Assembly (NCBI GenBank): GCA_017451645.1
Contig: JAFTNZ010000027.1
Coordinates: forward strand, 1-61,680
Reading direction: 5' to 3'
Source: Bacteroidaceae bacterium
GTDB lineage: Bacteria; Bacteroidota; Bacteroidia; Bacteroidales; Bacteroidaceae
Length of the DNA stretch: 61,680 nt
The notes beneath the pieces were generated by a model, which saw only the letters and a list, made by a program, of their open reading frames with translations, was not told where the DNA came from and made no database searches. Below, in pieces: positions 50,552 through 59,336 of the stretch (position 1 is the first letter of the stretch; every line of letters begins with the position of its first letter). Position numbers and translations under genes: made by a program.

Positions 50552-52769
50552 TCACTCCAGATAATACATCCTCCGTTCCTCGGGTGTCAGTTCTCTGTCT
50601 TTGAATCTCTCCCTCGTTTGGTCAATGAGTTCTTGGAGGGGAGGGTATTCCCAGATACGAATAGTACCATCATTTGATGCTGAAACGATTTTAGTACCAT
50701 CTGGGCTGAAGGAGGCGGAAATAACCCAGTCCTGATGTCCTGTAAGTGGTTCTCCAATGGGTTCCCCTGTTTCTGCATTCCAAATGCGTATAGTTTGGTC
50801 GTATGATGCTGATACGATTTTTTTTCCATCTGGGCTGAAGGAGGCAGAAGATACTGTATTTCCATGCCCAACAAGTGGAGAGAGCATACTCTTTCCATTT
50901 TTTGCATCCCATATTCGTATTGTGTTGTCTTGTGATGCTGATGCAATTCTCTTTCCGTCCGGACTGAAGGAGGCTGAAAAAACACCGTCCTCATGTCCTG
51001 CAACGTCTCCAATTGTTCCTATTCTATTACCTGTTTCTGCATCCCAAATGCGTATGGTTTTATCCATAGCTGCTGATACAATTTTCTTTCCGTCAGGACT
51101 GAATGAGGCTGATTGGATTCGAGTGCAAGTATGTCCTAATGGCTTTGCTATTATTTCCCCAGTCTCTGAATCCCATATTTGTATAGTATTTTTGTGTAGT
51201 GATGTCGAAACTATTCTTTTCCCATCCAAATTGAATGAGGCTAAATTAGTAGGTGCAGTATGCTCTACTAATATTTTTTGCTTTTGCAAGTTGTTCTTTT
51301 CTACATCCCAAATACGAATTGTATTATCTACTCCCGTCGAAATAAACTTCTTTCCATCTGGGCTAAATAATACTGTATATACAGAAAATCCTATAAAATA
51401 TCTAGTATTATGATGTCCAATATAGGATTCTCCAATTTGTTCACCCGTCTCAGCATCCCATAGTCTAATCGTTTTGTCGTATGATGCCGACACAATTTTC
51501 TTTCCATCGGAACTGAAAGAGGCAAAACGAATCCAGTCTTGGTGTCCTGTAAGTGGTTCTCCAATTTGTTCCCCAGTCTCTGCATCCCATATGCGTATGG
51601 TCTTGTCATCTGATGCTGACACGATTTTTTTTCCATTTGGGTTGAAGGAGGCGGAAATAACCCTGTTCATATGTCCTGTAAGTGGTTCTCCAATTTGTTC
51701 TCCAGTCTCTGCATCCCATATGCGTATGGTCTCGTCATCCGATGCTGAGATAATTTTCTTTCCGTCAGGACTAAAGGAAACTGAGTTTGTATAAAAAGCT
51801 TTGTCTAATTTTACCGATTTGCTTCCCTGTCTCTATATCCCAAATTCGGATGGTTTTGTCACCTGATACTGAAACAATTTTCTTTCCATCTGGGCTAAAA
51901 GAAGCATCGTTGACGTAGTCACTATGACCTCTTAAAACGGTACAGTTCCGCATAATCGCCTTCCTTAACATCCCCTCCGCCTCTACCGTATAAGGCTTAT
52001 CCGGATTCTCTAAATCTGTAGGAAGGATTTCTAAGGCCAATAATCTGGCCAAATACGAATCGCCCTCTTGGATGAGCTGTTCCCCTTTTTCGGCGACAAA
52101 TCGGGCACGGTTTTCCATCATCTTCCAGTTGGCTTGCCGGGTCTGCAGGTTTTGCCAATACATCCACGAGGCGATGCCCGATATGCATAAGAATGCAGCT
52201 ATGGTCGCTGCTATGACCACCCGTTTTTTCTGTCTTAGCGCCCTTTCGTGCTTTTGCCACAGAGAGTCAAAAGAAACTCCTAACATTCCGGAAATGACTT
52301 TCACCACAGCAGCATCTCGTCCCCCTTGTTCATTGATGTTGCCACCAAGTCTTTCTTCATTGTCCGGTAAATCTTTCAGGGCTTTGGGGAAACATTCTTT
52401 TGCTGCATCTTTAGAGAAAGGGGTTCCCTCGATGATAAAAGGGTAAACATTGTCAGCCTTTCCTCCTTTTATGGCGACAAAATCTTCTATCTCTTTATTG
52501 ACCCATTCCGATTGGGCGGATTGTGGAGAACAGACGACGATGAGATTTTTGGATATGGACAGTGCATGATATATCTGTTTGGGCAGATTGCCTGCGCTCA
52601 GCTCATCCGTGTCTTTGAAGACTGGACGCAAGTTCTTGGGCAGCTCTTTACCGTTTAAGGTGCTTGGCAAGTGATAGTTCTCTAATTTGCCGGCCAGCCA
52701 CTTTGCCCACTTCTCATCTTCGCGTTTGTAACTGATGAATGCGTAATATTCTTTGGTCGCTGTATCCAT
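50552..52769 (-). pseudogene. TIR - membrane segment - WD40 protein, broken by one frameshift
   Basis: The 5' part (52769-51771) encodes a TIR domain (residues 1-170; [10 protein letters not shown], probable catalytic E93 in S-E-W-V-N-K-E), a membrane helix at about 183-204, and a helical linker leading to the first WD40 blade ([17 protein letters not shown]). The frame is then lost at a run of five A (51793-51797, + strand). Removing one base restores [12 protein letters not shown], and the frame continues through nine more blades to a C-terminal L-T-P-E-E-R-R-M-Y-Y-L-E. The intact protein would be about 735 residues with ten WD40 repeats. The lesion may be a real mutation or a sequencing error. 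Confidence 0.85.
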
Positions 52770-52834
52770 TTCTCAAACTTTTTTGTTTATTCCAATTAAT
52801 GGCTTTACAACATTCTCTTTGAACTACTGTAGTT

Positions 52835-54898
52835 TTATCGACTTTTTGTCCAATTAGATAGGTCTCTTATTAATTTCTTGACTTGCAGCGAATTGGTGGT
52901 GTCAATGCAGTCTATTTGGCCAAAGTTGAAGAGAAACCATCCTTTGAGGTATGCCCCTTTCAGAAGCAATGGGATAATCTTTTTTCCTGAATTTTTAGCA
53001 TACATTACTTCGTCCTTTGTCCATCTCGATTGGATGGAATGGTCGGACAAAGCAAAGAGTATATAGGATGAATTGTCTATGGCAGAGATTATCTTATCCT
53101 GAAACTCATCGCCACTCTCAATCCCTGTGATGTCAAACCAGCACGTCAGCGAGGGAATGCGTTCTTTTAGCATTTCGACAAAGCGGTTTACCTCGTCAAA
53201 ATCTTTTCGTGCATAGCTGATGAAAATGTCGTATTTCATGTTGGCCCTGCTTTGCTGTGTATATGGTTTACTTTCAGCTCTATAATACGTATTAGTTCCT
53301 TTGTTTTTTAAAGCGTTGCTCTCGTTGCCTGTCATAGAACCAACCATTATATTATGTAGCCTATTTTTCATGCCTTTAATTTCTTCAGGTGTAAGAGAAC
53401 CGCTTGATTCTATACGGATAGCTTGTTCTTTTCCTGTAGTTTTATCTTTTGCAGAAACCTTGAGAATCCCGTCGGCATCGATGAAGTATATGACTTCAAT
53501 CTGAGGTATGCCACGAGGGGCTGGAGTGATGCCGGTGAGGTTGAACTGTCCGATACTCTTGTTTTGAGCTGCCATTTGATGTTCACCTTGTAATATGTGG
53601 ATGGTTACCTCAGTTTGGTTATCATTAGCTGTAGAGAAGGTCTCTATTTTACGGATAGGAATAGATGTGTTGGCATCAATCATTTTGGTCATTATACCAC
53701 CAGCTGTCTCAATTCCAATTGACAGAGGAATAACGTCGAGAAGCACGATGTCGCCTACTCCCTCTTCATGGTAAAGGATAGCACCTTGGATAGAAGCACC
53801 TACGGCTACTACCTCGTCGGGGGTCACTCTCCTTGAAGGATCCTTGCCAAAGTAGTCCTCTACCAGCTTCTGTACGGCGGGGATACGGGTTGAACCACCC
53901 ACGAGGATTACTTCATCAATGTCGGCATTGCTCAATCCTGCATCGCTCATAGCCTTCTTACAGGGCTCCAAGCAGGCCTGAATCAAGTTGTGAGCCAGAG
54001 CCTCGAACTTGGCACGGGTCAATGTCTTCACCAAGTGCTTGGGCAAACCACCTACGGGCATAATGTAGGGGAGGTTGATCTCTGTAGTTGTGGTTGAAGA
54101 GAGTTCAATCTTGGCCTTCTCGGTAGCCTCCTTCAAGCGCTACAGCGCCATAGAATTCTGAGTGAGGTCGGCACCTTCGTCGTTCTTGAACTCCTGTACC
54201 AGCCAGTCGATGATTACCTGGTCGAAGTCGTCACCACCGAGGTGAGTGTCACCATTGGTTGAGAGAACTTCGAACACACCGCCACCGAATTCGAGGATAG
54301 AGATATCGAATGTTCCACCACCGAGGTCGAACACGGCAATCTTCATATCTTTGTTGGCCTTGTCTATACCATAAGCCAGAGCGGCTGCTGAAGGTTCGCT
54401 GATGATACGCTTCACTTCCAGTCCGGCAATCTGTCCGGCTTCTTTAGTGGCTAAACGTTGACTGTCATTAAAATAGGCTGGTACAGAAATAACAGCTTCC
54501 GTAACTTCTTGTCCAAGGTATGCTTCTGCAGCTTCTTTCAATTCCCTCAGTATTAAGGCACTGATTTCCTGTGGAGAGAAATACTGATTATTGATTTCTA
54601 CATATGGGTATCCATCCTTATTAACAATACGATATTGTACCTGATTGAGTTCTTTCTGATGGATTTCGTTAAAATTCCTGCCAATAAATCTTTTTATAGA
54701 AAAAATAGTATTACGAGGGTTGGTGACTGCTTGGCGTTTGGCTGATTCTCCTATTTTACATCCTCCCTTTTCTAAGAAAGCTACGATTGAGGGGGTTGTA
54801 CGTTTACCCTTGTTTGTAATTACTACAGGTTTGTTACCTTCGAATACAGAAACACATGAGTTAGTTGTTCCTAAGTCAATACCAATAATCTTTCCCAT
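52835..54898 (-). pseudogene. Hsp70 (DnaK) - TIR fusion with one in-frame amber codon
   Basis: One continuous frame of 687 codons plus stop, interrupted only by TAG at 54142-54140. Residues 1-380 form the Hsp70 nucleotide-binding domain ([27 protein letters not shown]). Residues about 385-510 are the beta substrate-binding domain ([21 protein letters not shown]). The helical lid is cut short and replaced by a linker and a TIR domain from residue 554 ([13 protein letters not shown]), with the probable NADase glutamate at about 630 (R-W-T-K-D-E-V). The amber replaces the glutamine of M-A-L-Q-R-L found in DnaK. The ATG at 53239 could start a free TIR protein. Confidence 0.88.
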
Positions 54899-54933
54899 AT
54901 CTTTTTAATGTTTTTATCGTGTGATTTTTTCTT

Positions 54934-55017
54934 TCACTCCAGATAATACTTCCTCTGCTCCTCAGGTGTCTGCTCTTTACCTTTGAATTGGGTTTTCTTG
55001 CCATCGCTTATTTTCAT
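54934..55017 (-). CDS. 27-codon ORF or 3' remnant with a T-P-E-E-Q-R-K-Y-Y-L-E tail
   Basis: The frame from ATG at 55017 ends K-E-Q-T-P-E-E-Q-R-K-Y-Y-L-E then stop, the same tail as the TIR-WD40 protein and the remnant at 49103. An in-frame stop lies three codons before the ATG. It sits just after a -7 element (55037-55044) and before the Hsp70-TIR gene, so it might be translated as a leader peptide, or it may be only the 3' end of a lost gene. I lean to a remnant. Confidence 0.5.
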   Translation of the reverse strand: MKISDGKKTQFKGKEQTPEEQRKYYLE

Positions 55018-55036
55018 GATATCTGGTTACAGCTTG

Positions 55037-55044
55037 CAAATGTA
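55037..55044 (-). promoter_or_regulatory. -7 promoter element for the Hsp70-TIR gene
   Basis: On the - strand this reads TACATTTG (TAnnTTTG). A transcript from here would cover the 27-codon ORF and then Hsp70-TIR. Confidence 0.5.
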
Positions 55045-55117
55045 TAAAAGATTTTGAAGAACGGCACCCTTCGGCCTCATGTTTTTCAACATGCCGGTGA
55101 TTTCTTTCCCCCATCCG

Positions 55118-55149
55118 TTTGCTCATTCCAAGAATTCTTTATAGCTTTG
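55118..55149 (+). promoter_or_regulatory. Full -33/-7 promoter
   Basis: TTTG at 55118-55121 and TAGCTTTG at 55142-55149, 20 bases apart, a textbook Bacteroidales promoter. It lies 30 bases before the ATG at 55180 and marks the right boundary of the island. Confidence 0.75.
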
Positions 55150-55179
55150 CACCGTTCACCTGAAAAACACGAGCATGCT

Positions 55180-56166
55180 ATGAAAAGAAAATCTGCCGAA
55201 GAGAATTTCCGCTATATCTATCAGTACATGAAGAGGCTGGGCGAACTGACCCGAAAGGCTTGGGACCAGCCCAACCGGCTGACCCATAAGGACATCAGCG
55301 AACTGCGCCGCCTATGCTCGCTCACCAAGTGCGAGGCCTCGACGTGGTATCAGCTCGAACGCTACCAACTGGAGGCTTCGAGCCGAAACTCGCGCGAAAA
55401 CCCCGACTACGACGAGATGTCGGGCTCGTCGGTGGCACAGCTGCTGGGGCGTGTGCGCAAGAGCAAGATGAACTACTTCAGCGAAGAGCTGAACAACTTT
55501 TACAAGGAGCATCTGACGAAGGAGGAACACATCGTCAACCGCATCAATGCTCATCACTACAAGGGGTGCAGCACCGAGCGCCTGGGGCTGGCCCGGCAGG
55601 TGCTGACCATGGCCTGCGAGATGGCCCGCATGTCGATGCACAACGATGCGCTGATATTTTACCTCGAGACCGACCTCACGCCCAATGCCGCACACATCTT
55701 GGGCGAGGATCCTGCCCGCCACGAACAGCTGATCAACGACCTGAAGACGCTGGACGACCTGAAGGGGCGCAAGACGTTGCTGGTGAGCGAACTGTCCGAA
55801 AAACTGAAAGCCGCTAAGACGAGCGGCGAGCAGTGGCACCGGCTCTGGTGGCGGGGCACGAAGAGGGATTTTGAGAAGTTCATTGCCTATTGTGTCAAGA
55901 AGGGGTGGCTGGTAGCCGACGGGCAGGGGCGGGCGGTGGAGCCCTACCGGGTGAGTCCGGGGTGTCACGAGCAGCTGGCCCGCTATGTGGTGAAGGTGAG
56001 CCAGGGCAAGAGCGGGAAGGTTGCTCCCCTGCGTCCGAGCGATGTGCGCAAGTCGGCCGATGGCAGCATCGGTTGCCTGCAGCTGGCCAATGCGCTGAAC
56101 AGCGAGTTTGGCTCGGGCTTCAACAAGTCGCAGATTTCCAAGGTGCGGGCGGAAATGGAAGGCTGA
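55180..56166 (+). CDS. Helical protein of unknown function
   Basis: A 328-residue cytosolic protein, largely alpha-helical by residue pattern and rich in charged residues. No catalytic motif is recognised. The C-terminal part (D-G-S-I-G-C-L-Q-L-A-N-A-L-N-S-E-F, then F-N-K-S-Q-I-S-K-V-R) resembles a helix-turn-helix-like end. I start at M-K-R-K-S-A-E because the longer frame runs through the promoter. GC content is well above that of the neighbouring TIR island and similar to the amidase/HU module that follows, so I group it with that module. Confidence 0.65.
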   Translation: MKRKSAEENFRYIYQYMKRLGELTRKAWDQPNRLTHKDISELRRLCSLTKCEASTWYQLERYQLEASSRNSRENPDYDEMSGSSVAQLLGRVRKSKMNYFSEELNNFYKEHLTKEEHIVNRINAHHYKGCSTERLGLARQVLTMACEMARMSMHNDALIFYLETDLTPNAAHILGEDPARHEQLINDLKTLDDLKGRKTLLVSELSEKLKAAKTSGEQWHRLWWRGTKRDFEKFIAYCVKKGWLVADGQGRAVEPYRVSPGCHEQLARYVVKVSQGKSGKVAPLRPSDVRKSADGSIGCLQLANALNSEFGSGFNKSQISKVRAEMEG

Positions 56167-56755
56167 GAAAATGCTGGGGCGGGAGACTTGAATGGGGTAT
56201 TCAAGTTTCGCAAGTATTTTTTTTGAACTCCCTCCCCCCCTTGGGGTACTCCCTCTATAAACAGAGGGAGAGTTTCGGGTGCTCACCTGTCTGCTGTTTA
56301 TGGCAGGTGGTGGGGATGTCTGTTTTTTTTCCTTTCGCGTCCGTCCGAAGGTGTCAAAATAAAATCCGTGTAATCCGTGCCTGATTTTATTTTTGACTTC
56401 TTTCGTATCGAGCATCTGTGATGCGCTTATGAGTTCCTTTGTTAATCTTATGGGATACAATTGCATGGCGCTCCAAATCGTTGTGTCTCAGTGTGGTATA
56501 TGCTGCGTTTTCTCCTTCTCTCATTTTTCCCCGGTTGCTTTAGATTCTTTCTTAATGCCTTGTGGGTCAGGCGGATAGACTGATTGTTTCCCCAAAATCG
56601 CTTGTCCTGAATTTTTTCCGACCTGGGCCGGCGAGAAATTTTTCTCCCGTTTTTTATCCTTTAACCGTCACTGTATCAGCATATTCTGCTGTCGGGCAGT
56701 GGCGCTTTTCACACCCCGTATTTATAACATCTTTCACTCGGAAGTGCCTTTTCCC
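56167..56755. other. Intergenic gap with hairpins, no gene seen
   Basis: About 590 bases without a convincing frame. CTCCCTCT at 56249-56256 pairs with AGAGGGAG at 56263-56270, and CACCTG at 56284-56289 pairs with CAGGTG at 56304-56309. The first resembles the hairpins at 58513-58538 and 15166-15199. Short AT-rich sequence fills the remainder. Confidence 0.55.
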
Positions 56756-56763
56756 TAATTTTG
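56732..56763 (+). promoter_or_regulatory. Promoter for the amidase gene
   Basis: TTTC at 56732-56735 (near TTTG) and TAATTTTG at 56756-56763, 20 bases apart, 31 bases before the ATG at 56794. Confidence 0.6.
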
Positions 56764-56793
56764 CGCCTACAATCATTAAAAATTTTCTCAGCC

Positions 56794-57519
56794 ATGCTAA
56801 ACTTATCTTTCAACCCACAGAAGGAAGAGGCTCCCTGTCCCTTCAACGAACAGCTCTATGCCCTCATCGGCCAACTGCATCACACGGTGATGCCCGTCAG
56901 TTACCACAGCGAGCTGCACAATGCGGTGCTCACCGTGCGCGGCACGCTCATCGGCTATTGGTACGACTTCGGGCGTCCCTTCCTCTACCGTCCGCGACAG
57001 ACTTTCCTGCCCATCTGCGACATGGACCGCCACCGCTGGACGGCCCTCAACACCGCCAACATCATCTATCCGTCAAACATTTTAAAAAAGGAGGAAAATA
57101 TCATGATAAAGAAAGACACCATCATCATCCATTGCACAGCCACACGCGCCACACACGATGTGCACGTGGCCGACATCGACCTCTGGCACCGCCAGCGCGG
57201 ATTCCGCTCGGTGGGCTACCACTATCACATCACCCTCGACGGCTGCATCGAGACGGGCCGCCCTTATGACGAAGAGGGAGCCCACACACTGGGCTGGAAC
57301 CGCCGTGCCATCGGCATCAGCTATGCCGGCGGGATAGGGGACGACGGCCTCCCCGCCGACACCCGCACACCCGAGCAGCGCGAGGCTCTGAAGCAGCTCA
57401 TCATCCGCCTCCATGCCGAGCACCCCGAGCTGGTACACCTCTTCGGACACCGCGACCTGGCCTGCAAGGCATGCCCCTGCTTTGACGCCCAGCGGGAGTA
57501 TGGCGGATTACTGGAATAA
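56794..57519 (+). CDS. N-acetylmuramoyl-L-alanine amidase with N-terminal extension
   Basis: One open frame of 241 residues. Residues about 104-241 are a T7-lysozyme/amidase_2 domain cutting the bond between MurNAc and the peptide stem: I-I-I-H-C-T-A-T, Y-H-Y-H-I and G-H-R-D-L-A-C-K-A-C-P-C give the zinc ligands (two histidines and a cysteine) and the catalytic lysine. Residues 1-103 (L-N-L-S-F-N-P-Q-K-E, then V-S-Y-H-S-E-L-H-N-A-V) form an unrelated part that I do not recognise. AAGGAGG lies a few bases before the internal ATG at 57103, so the amidase may also be made alone. No signal peptide is visible. Confidence 0.85.
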   Translation: MLNLSFNPQKEEAPCPFNEQLYALIGQLHHTVMPVSYHSELHNAVLTVRGTLIGYWYDFGRPFLYRPRQTFLPICDMDRHRWTALNTANIIYPSNILKKEENIMIKKDTIIIHCTATRATHDVHVADIDLWHRQRGFRSVGYHYHITLDGCIETGRPYDEEGAHTLGWNRRAIGISYAGGIGDDGLPADTRTPEQREALKQLIIRLHAEHPELVHLFGHRDLACKACPCFDAQREYGGLLE

Positions 57520-57533
57520 ATGTTTACTGATTA

Positions 57534-57565
57534 CTTTTTTCCTTTTGATGGAAAAAGGAAAAAAG
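57534..57565 (+). terminator. Long A/T-rich hairpin after the amidase gene
   Basis: CTTTTTTCCTTTT at 57534-57546 pairs perfectly with AAAAGGAAAAAAG at 57553-57565, 14 bases after the amidase stop. The same kind of hairpin ends the larger repeats at 57691-57900 and 60357-60567. It may act as a terminator or be a repeat fragment. Confidence 0.55.
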
Positions 57566-57690
57566 ATAACAAAAAAGGAAAACCACCGGCTACACCTCTT
57601 TACTGGCACCGTATTTCCAACACCTCCCCACTCGCCTTTCTTATTCGGGCGGTGGGCCCCTGCTCTATTGTCTATATTCTCCGCATGGGC

Positions 57691-57900
57691 TGACGTGCCG
57701 GATGGCTTCCGGCATTTAGTGGAGAAGCGTGAAGAAAATCGAAGACTTTTTCGTTAAGAGCGGGAAGCCGTTCAAGCGTAGCGCGTTCTTTCCGATTAGA
57801 AAAAGTCTTTGATTTTTAGCTTCGGAACGGGAGCCGGTGAATCTTCTTTTTTGTTACTTTTTTCTTCTTTTCACCAAGAAGAAAAAAGTAAAGAATATTA
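57691..57900. repeat. Structured dispersed repeat, copy 1
   Basis: About 210 bases in the 427-base gap between the amidase and DUF4373 genes; the rest of that gap holds only the hairpin at 57534-57565. Stems: GCCGGA/TCCGGC near the left end, AAGACTTTTTC (57742-57752) with GAAAAAGTCTT (57799-57809), an inner CGGGAA (57761-57766) with TTTCCG (57789-57794), and a 16-bp A/T palindrome at the right end. The matching copy at 60357-60567 keeps the stems but changes their sequence. Confidence 0.8.
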
Positions 57901-57946
57901 ACCTTTTCAACCAATCAACTCAACCAACCCTAAAACCCAACCAACC

Positions 57947-58963
57947 ATGACACGAATTAAAAAAGGACTCGATTACTTCTGTTTCACCACAGACACTTTT
58001 GACGACCATCACATCAAGCGCCTGCGCCGCCTGTGCCGCACCGACGGCCTGCTGGTCTATTTCTACCTCATCAACGAAGCCTTCCGCGTGGAGGGATACT
58101 ACGTGAAAGTCAATGACGACCTTATCACCGATGCCGCCGAATATTTCTACCTCAGCGAGGAAGAGGTGAAGCGCATCATCGATATCTGTTGCAAAGAGGG
58201 CTTCTTCGACAAGGATATCTTTGCCCGCTTCGGCTACCTCACCTCGGCAACCCTGCAGGAACGATACATCTACATCTGCAAAAAACTGCATCGCAGCGAT
58301 ATGGAGATTCTTCCCGAGCTAATGTTAATTGATCCGGCGAAGATAACCCCTTTGAGGACATCGAAAGCGATTGATAAACATACTGTTGTGAATGGATCGG
58401 GCGATTCGCCAAATGTTAATTCCGACACCCAAAACGGGCCGACTGCCCCACTAAGAAAAGAAATGAAAGGAAAAGAAAAGAAACGAAATGAAATGAAATC
58501 TCACCCCTCAGTCCCCTCTCTTGAAAGCGAGAGAGGGGAGGTTGACGGCCGCCCTGTGGGGACGTCCGTCGTGGAGGGAGGAGATACGCTTCGCTTGTTT
58601 CCGGACGAGGTGTCTGCCTACGGCGTGCCTGCCGATGCCGCTCAAGTGGCCACAACTGCCGATGCCTCGGTGCCCCCATCTGCCGGCAATGGCATCGACA
58701 TCCTGCCCGACCCCCATACCCCCTGTCCGCGTGGCGAGGGGCGCAACTACCGGGGCATGGTCGAGGCCCTGCAACGCTTCCGTCTGCCGGTGCGCGACAT
58801 CAATGCCATCCTCAAGATGAGCAACTTCGGCGAAATAGGCGACCCCGCCTGGCGGGCCATCTACGAGGTGAACAACTCCGGTGGCACCATCCGCCAGCCG
58901 GGCAAGTACATCTACAGCATCATCCAGAAGGCACGTAGGCTGCAGGAAGGAGGTGTGCGATGA
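57947..58963 (+). CDS. DUF4373 (Lin1244/Lin1753) domain protein
   Basis: A 338-residue cytosolic protein. Residues 1-110 match the DUF4373 / Lin1244-Lin1753 domain (G-L-D-Y-F-C-F-T-T-D-T, then L-R-R-L-C-R-T-D-G-L-L-V-Y-F-Y-L), a winged-helix-like domain found in phage and mobile-element replication proteins. The middle (about 150-265) is a low-complexity linker that includes the product of an inserted palindromic repeat (P-S-V-P-S-L-E-S-E-R-G-E). The C-terminal 70 residues (R-G-M-V-E-A-L-Q-R-F, ending A-R-R-L-Q-E-G-G) recall replication-protein tails. It overlaps the DUF4248 gene by four bases. Confidence 0.82.
   Translation: MTRIKKGLDYFCFTTDTFDDHHIKRLRRLCRTDGLLVYFYLINEAFRVEGYYVKVNDDLITDAAEYFYLSEEEVKRIIDICCKEGFFDKDIFARFGYLTSATLQERYIYICKKLHRSDMEILPELMLIDPAKITPLRTSKAIDKHTVVNGSGDSPNVNSDTQNGPTAPLRKEMKGKEKKRNEMKSHPSVPSLESERGEVDGRPVGTSVVEGGDTLRLFPDEVSAYGVPADAAQVATTADASVPPSAGNGIDILPDPHTPCPRGEGRNYRGMVEALQRFRLPVRDINAILKMSNFGEIGDPAWRAIYEVNNSGGTIRQPGKYIYSIIQKARRLQEGGVR
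58513..58538. repeat. Palindromic repeat inside the DUF4373 gene
   Basis: CCCCTCTCT at 58513-58521 pairs perfectly with AGAGAGGGG at 58530-58538 around an 8-base loop. It encodes part of the linker and keeps the frame. Confidence 0.65.
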
Positions 58964-59163
58964 AACCCATGACATTTGCCGCATTGTCCCGCCTCTATTT
59001 CCCCGATTATTCGGCCTGTTGGGCACGCAAGAAGATGATTGAAATGATAGCTGTCAACCCCCTGTTGGCAAAGGAACTCGCGGGGTGTGGCTTCGAGCAT
59101 CGTGGTTTCTTCTTCACTCCCCGTCAGCTCGACCTCATCTTCGAACAACTGGGCGAACCCTGA
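58960..59163 (+). CDS. DUF4248 small protein
   Basis: A 67-residue protein matching DUF4248: F-A-A-L-S-R-L-Y-F-P-D-Y-S near the start, A-R-K-K-M-I-E-M-I, and the closing F-T-P-R-Q-L-D-L-I-F-E-Q-L-G-E-P. The pattern suggests a small DNA-binding or adaptor helix bundle; its function is unknown. The start overlaps the DUF4373 stop (ATGA), so the two are translated together. Confidence 0.85.
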   Translation: MKPMTFAALSRLYFPDYSACWARKKMIEMIAVNPLLAKELAGCGFEHRGFFFTPRQLDLIFEQLGEP

Positions 59164-59336
59164 CACGCTATCGGTGGTCTCTGTGTCATCCCGAGCGTAG
59201 TCTGGGAATCTCGGAGTATAGCAAAGACCATCAGGGATTTCCTTACAGGAGACCGTCAGTGTGGCTCTGAGGTTCTGCGGCACTGAGATGCTGTGACGTT
59301 GTCAGGTACAGTGGCTATGCATAGGGACGTGGAGCA

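Noticed and set aside
51790-51800. Programmed ribosomal frameshift in the TIR-WD40 gene
   Set aside because: The site lacks a canonical slippery heptamer, and the shift needed is +1 with no stop-codon or structural signal. A one-base insertion in the A-run explains it more simply.
54140-54142. TAG recoded as an amino acid (such as pyrrolysine)
   Set aside because: Bacteroidales are not known to use pyrrolysine, no pyl genes are visible, and a single C-to-T change from the conserved CAG explains the codon.
55312-56466. A 384-codon open frame antisense to the helical protein
   Set aside because: It is an artefact of high GC content. The + strand gene has a perfect promoter in front and a better residue pattern.
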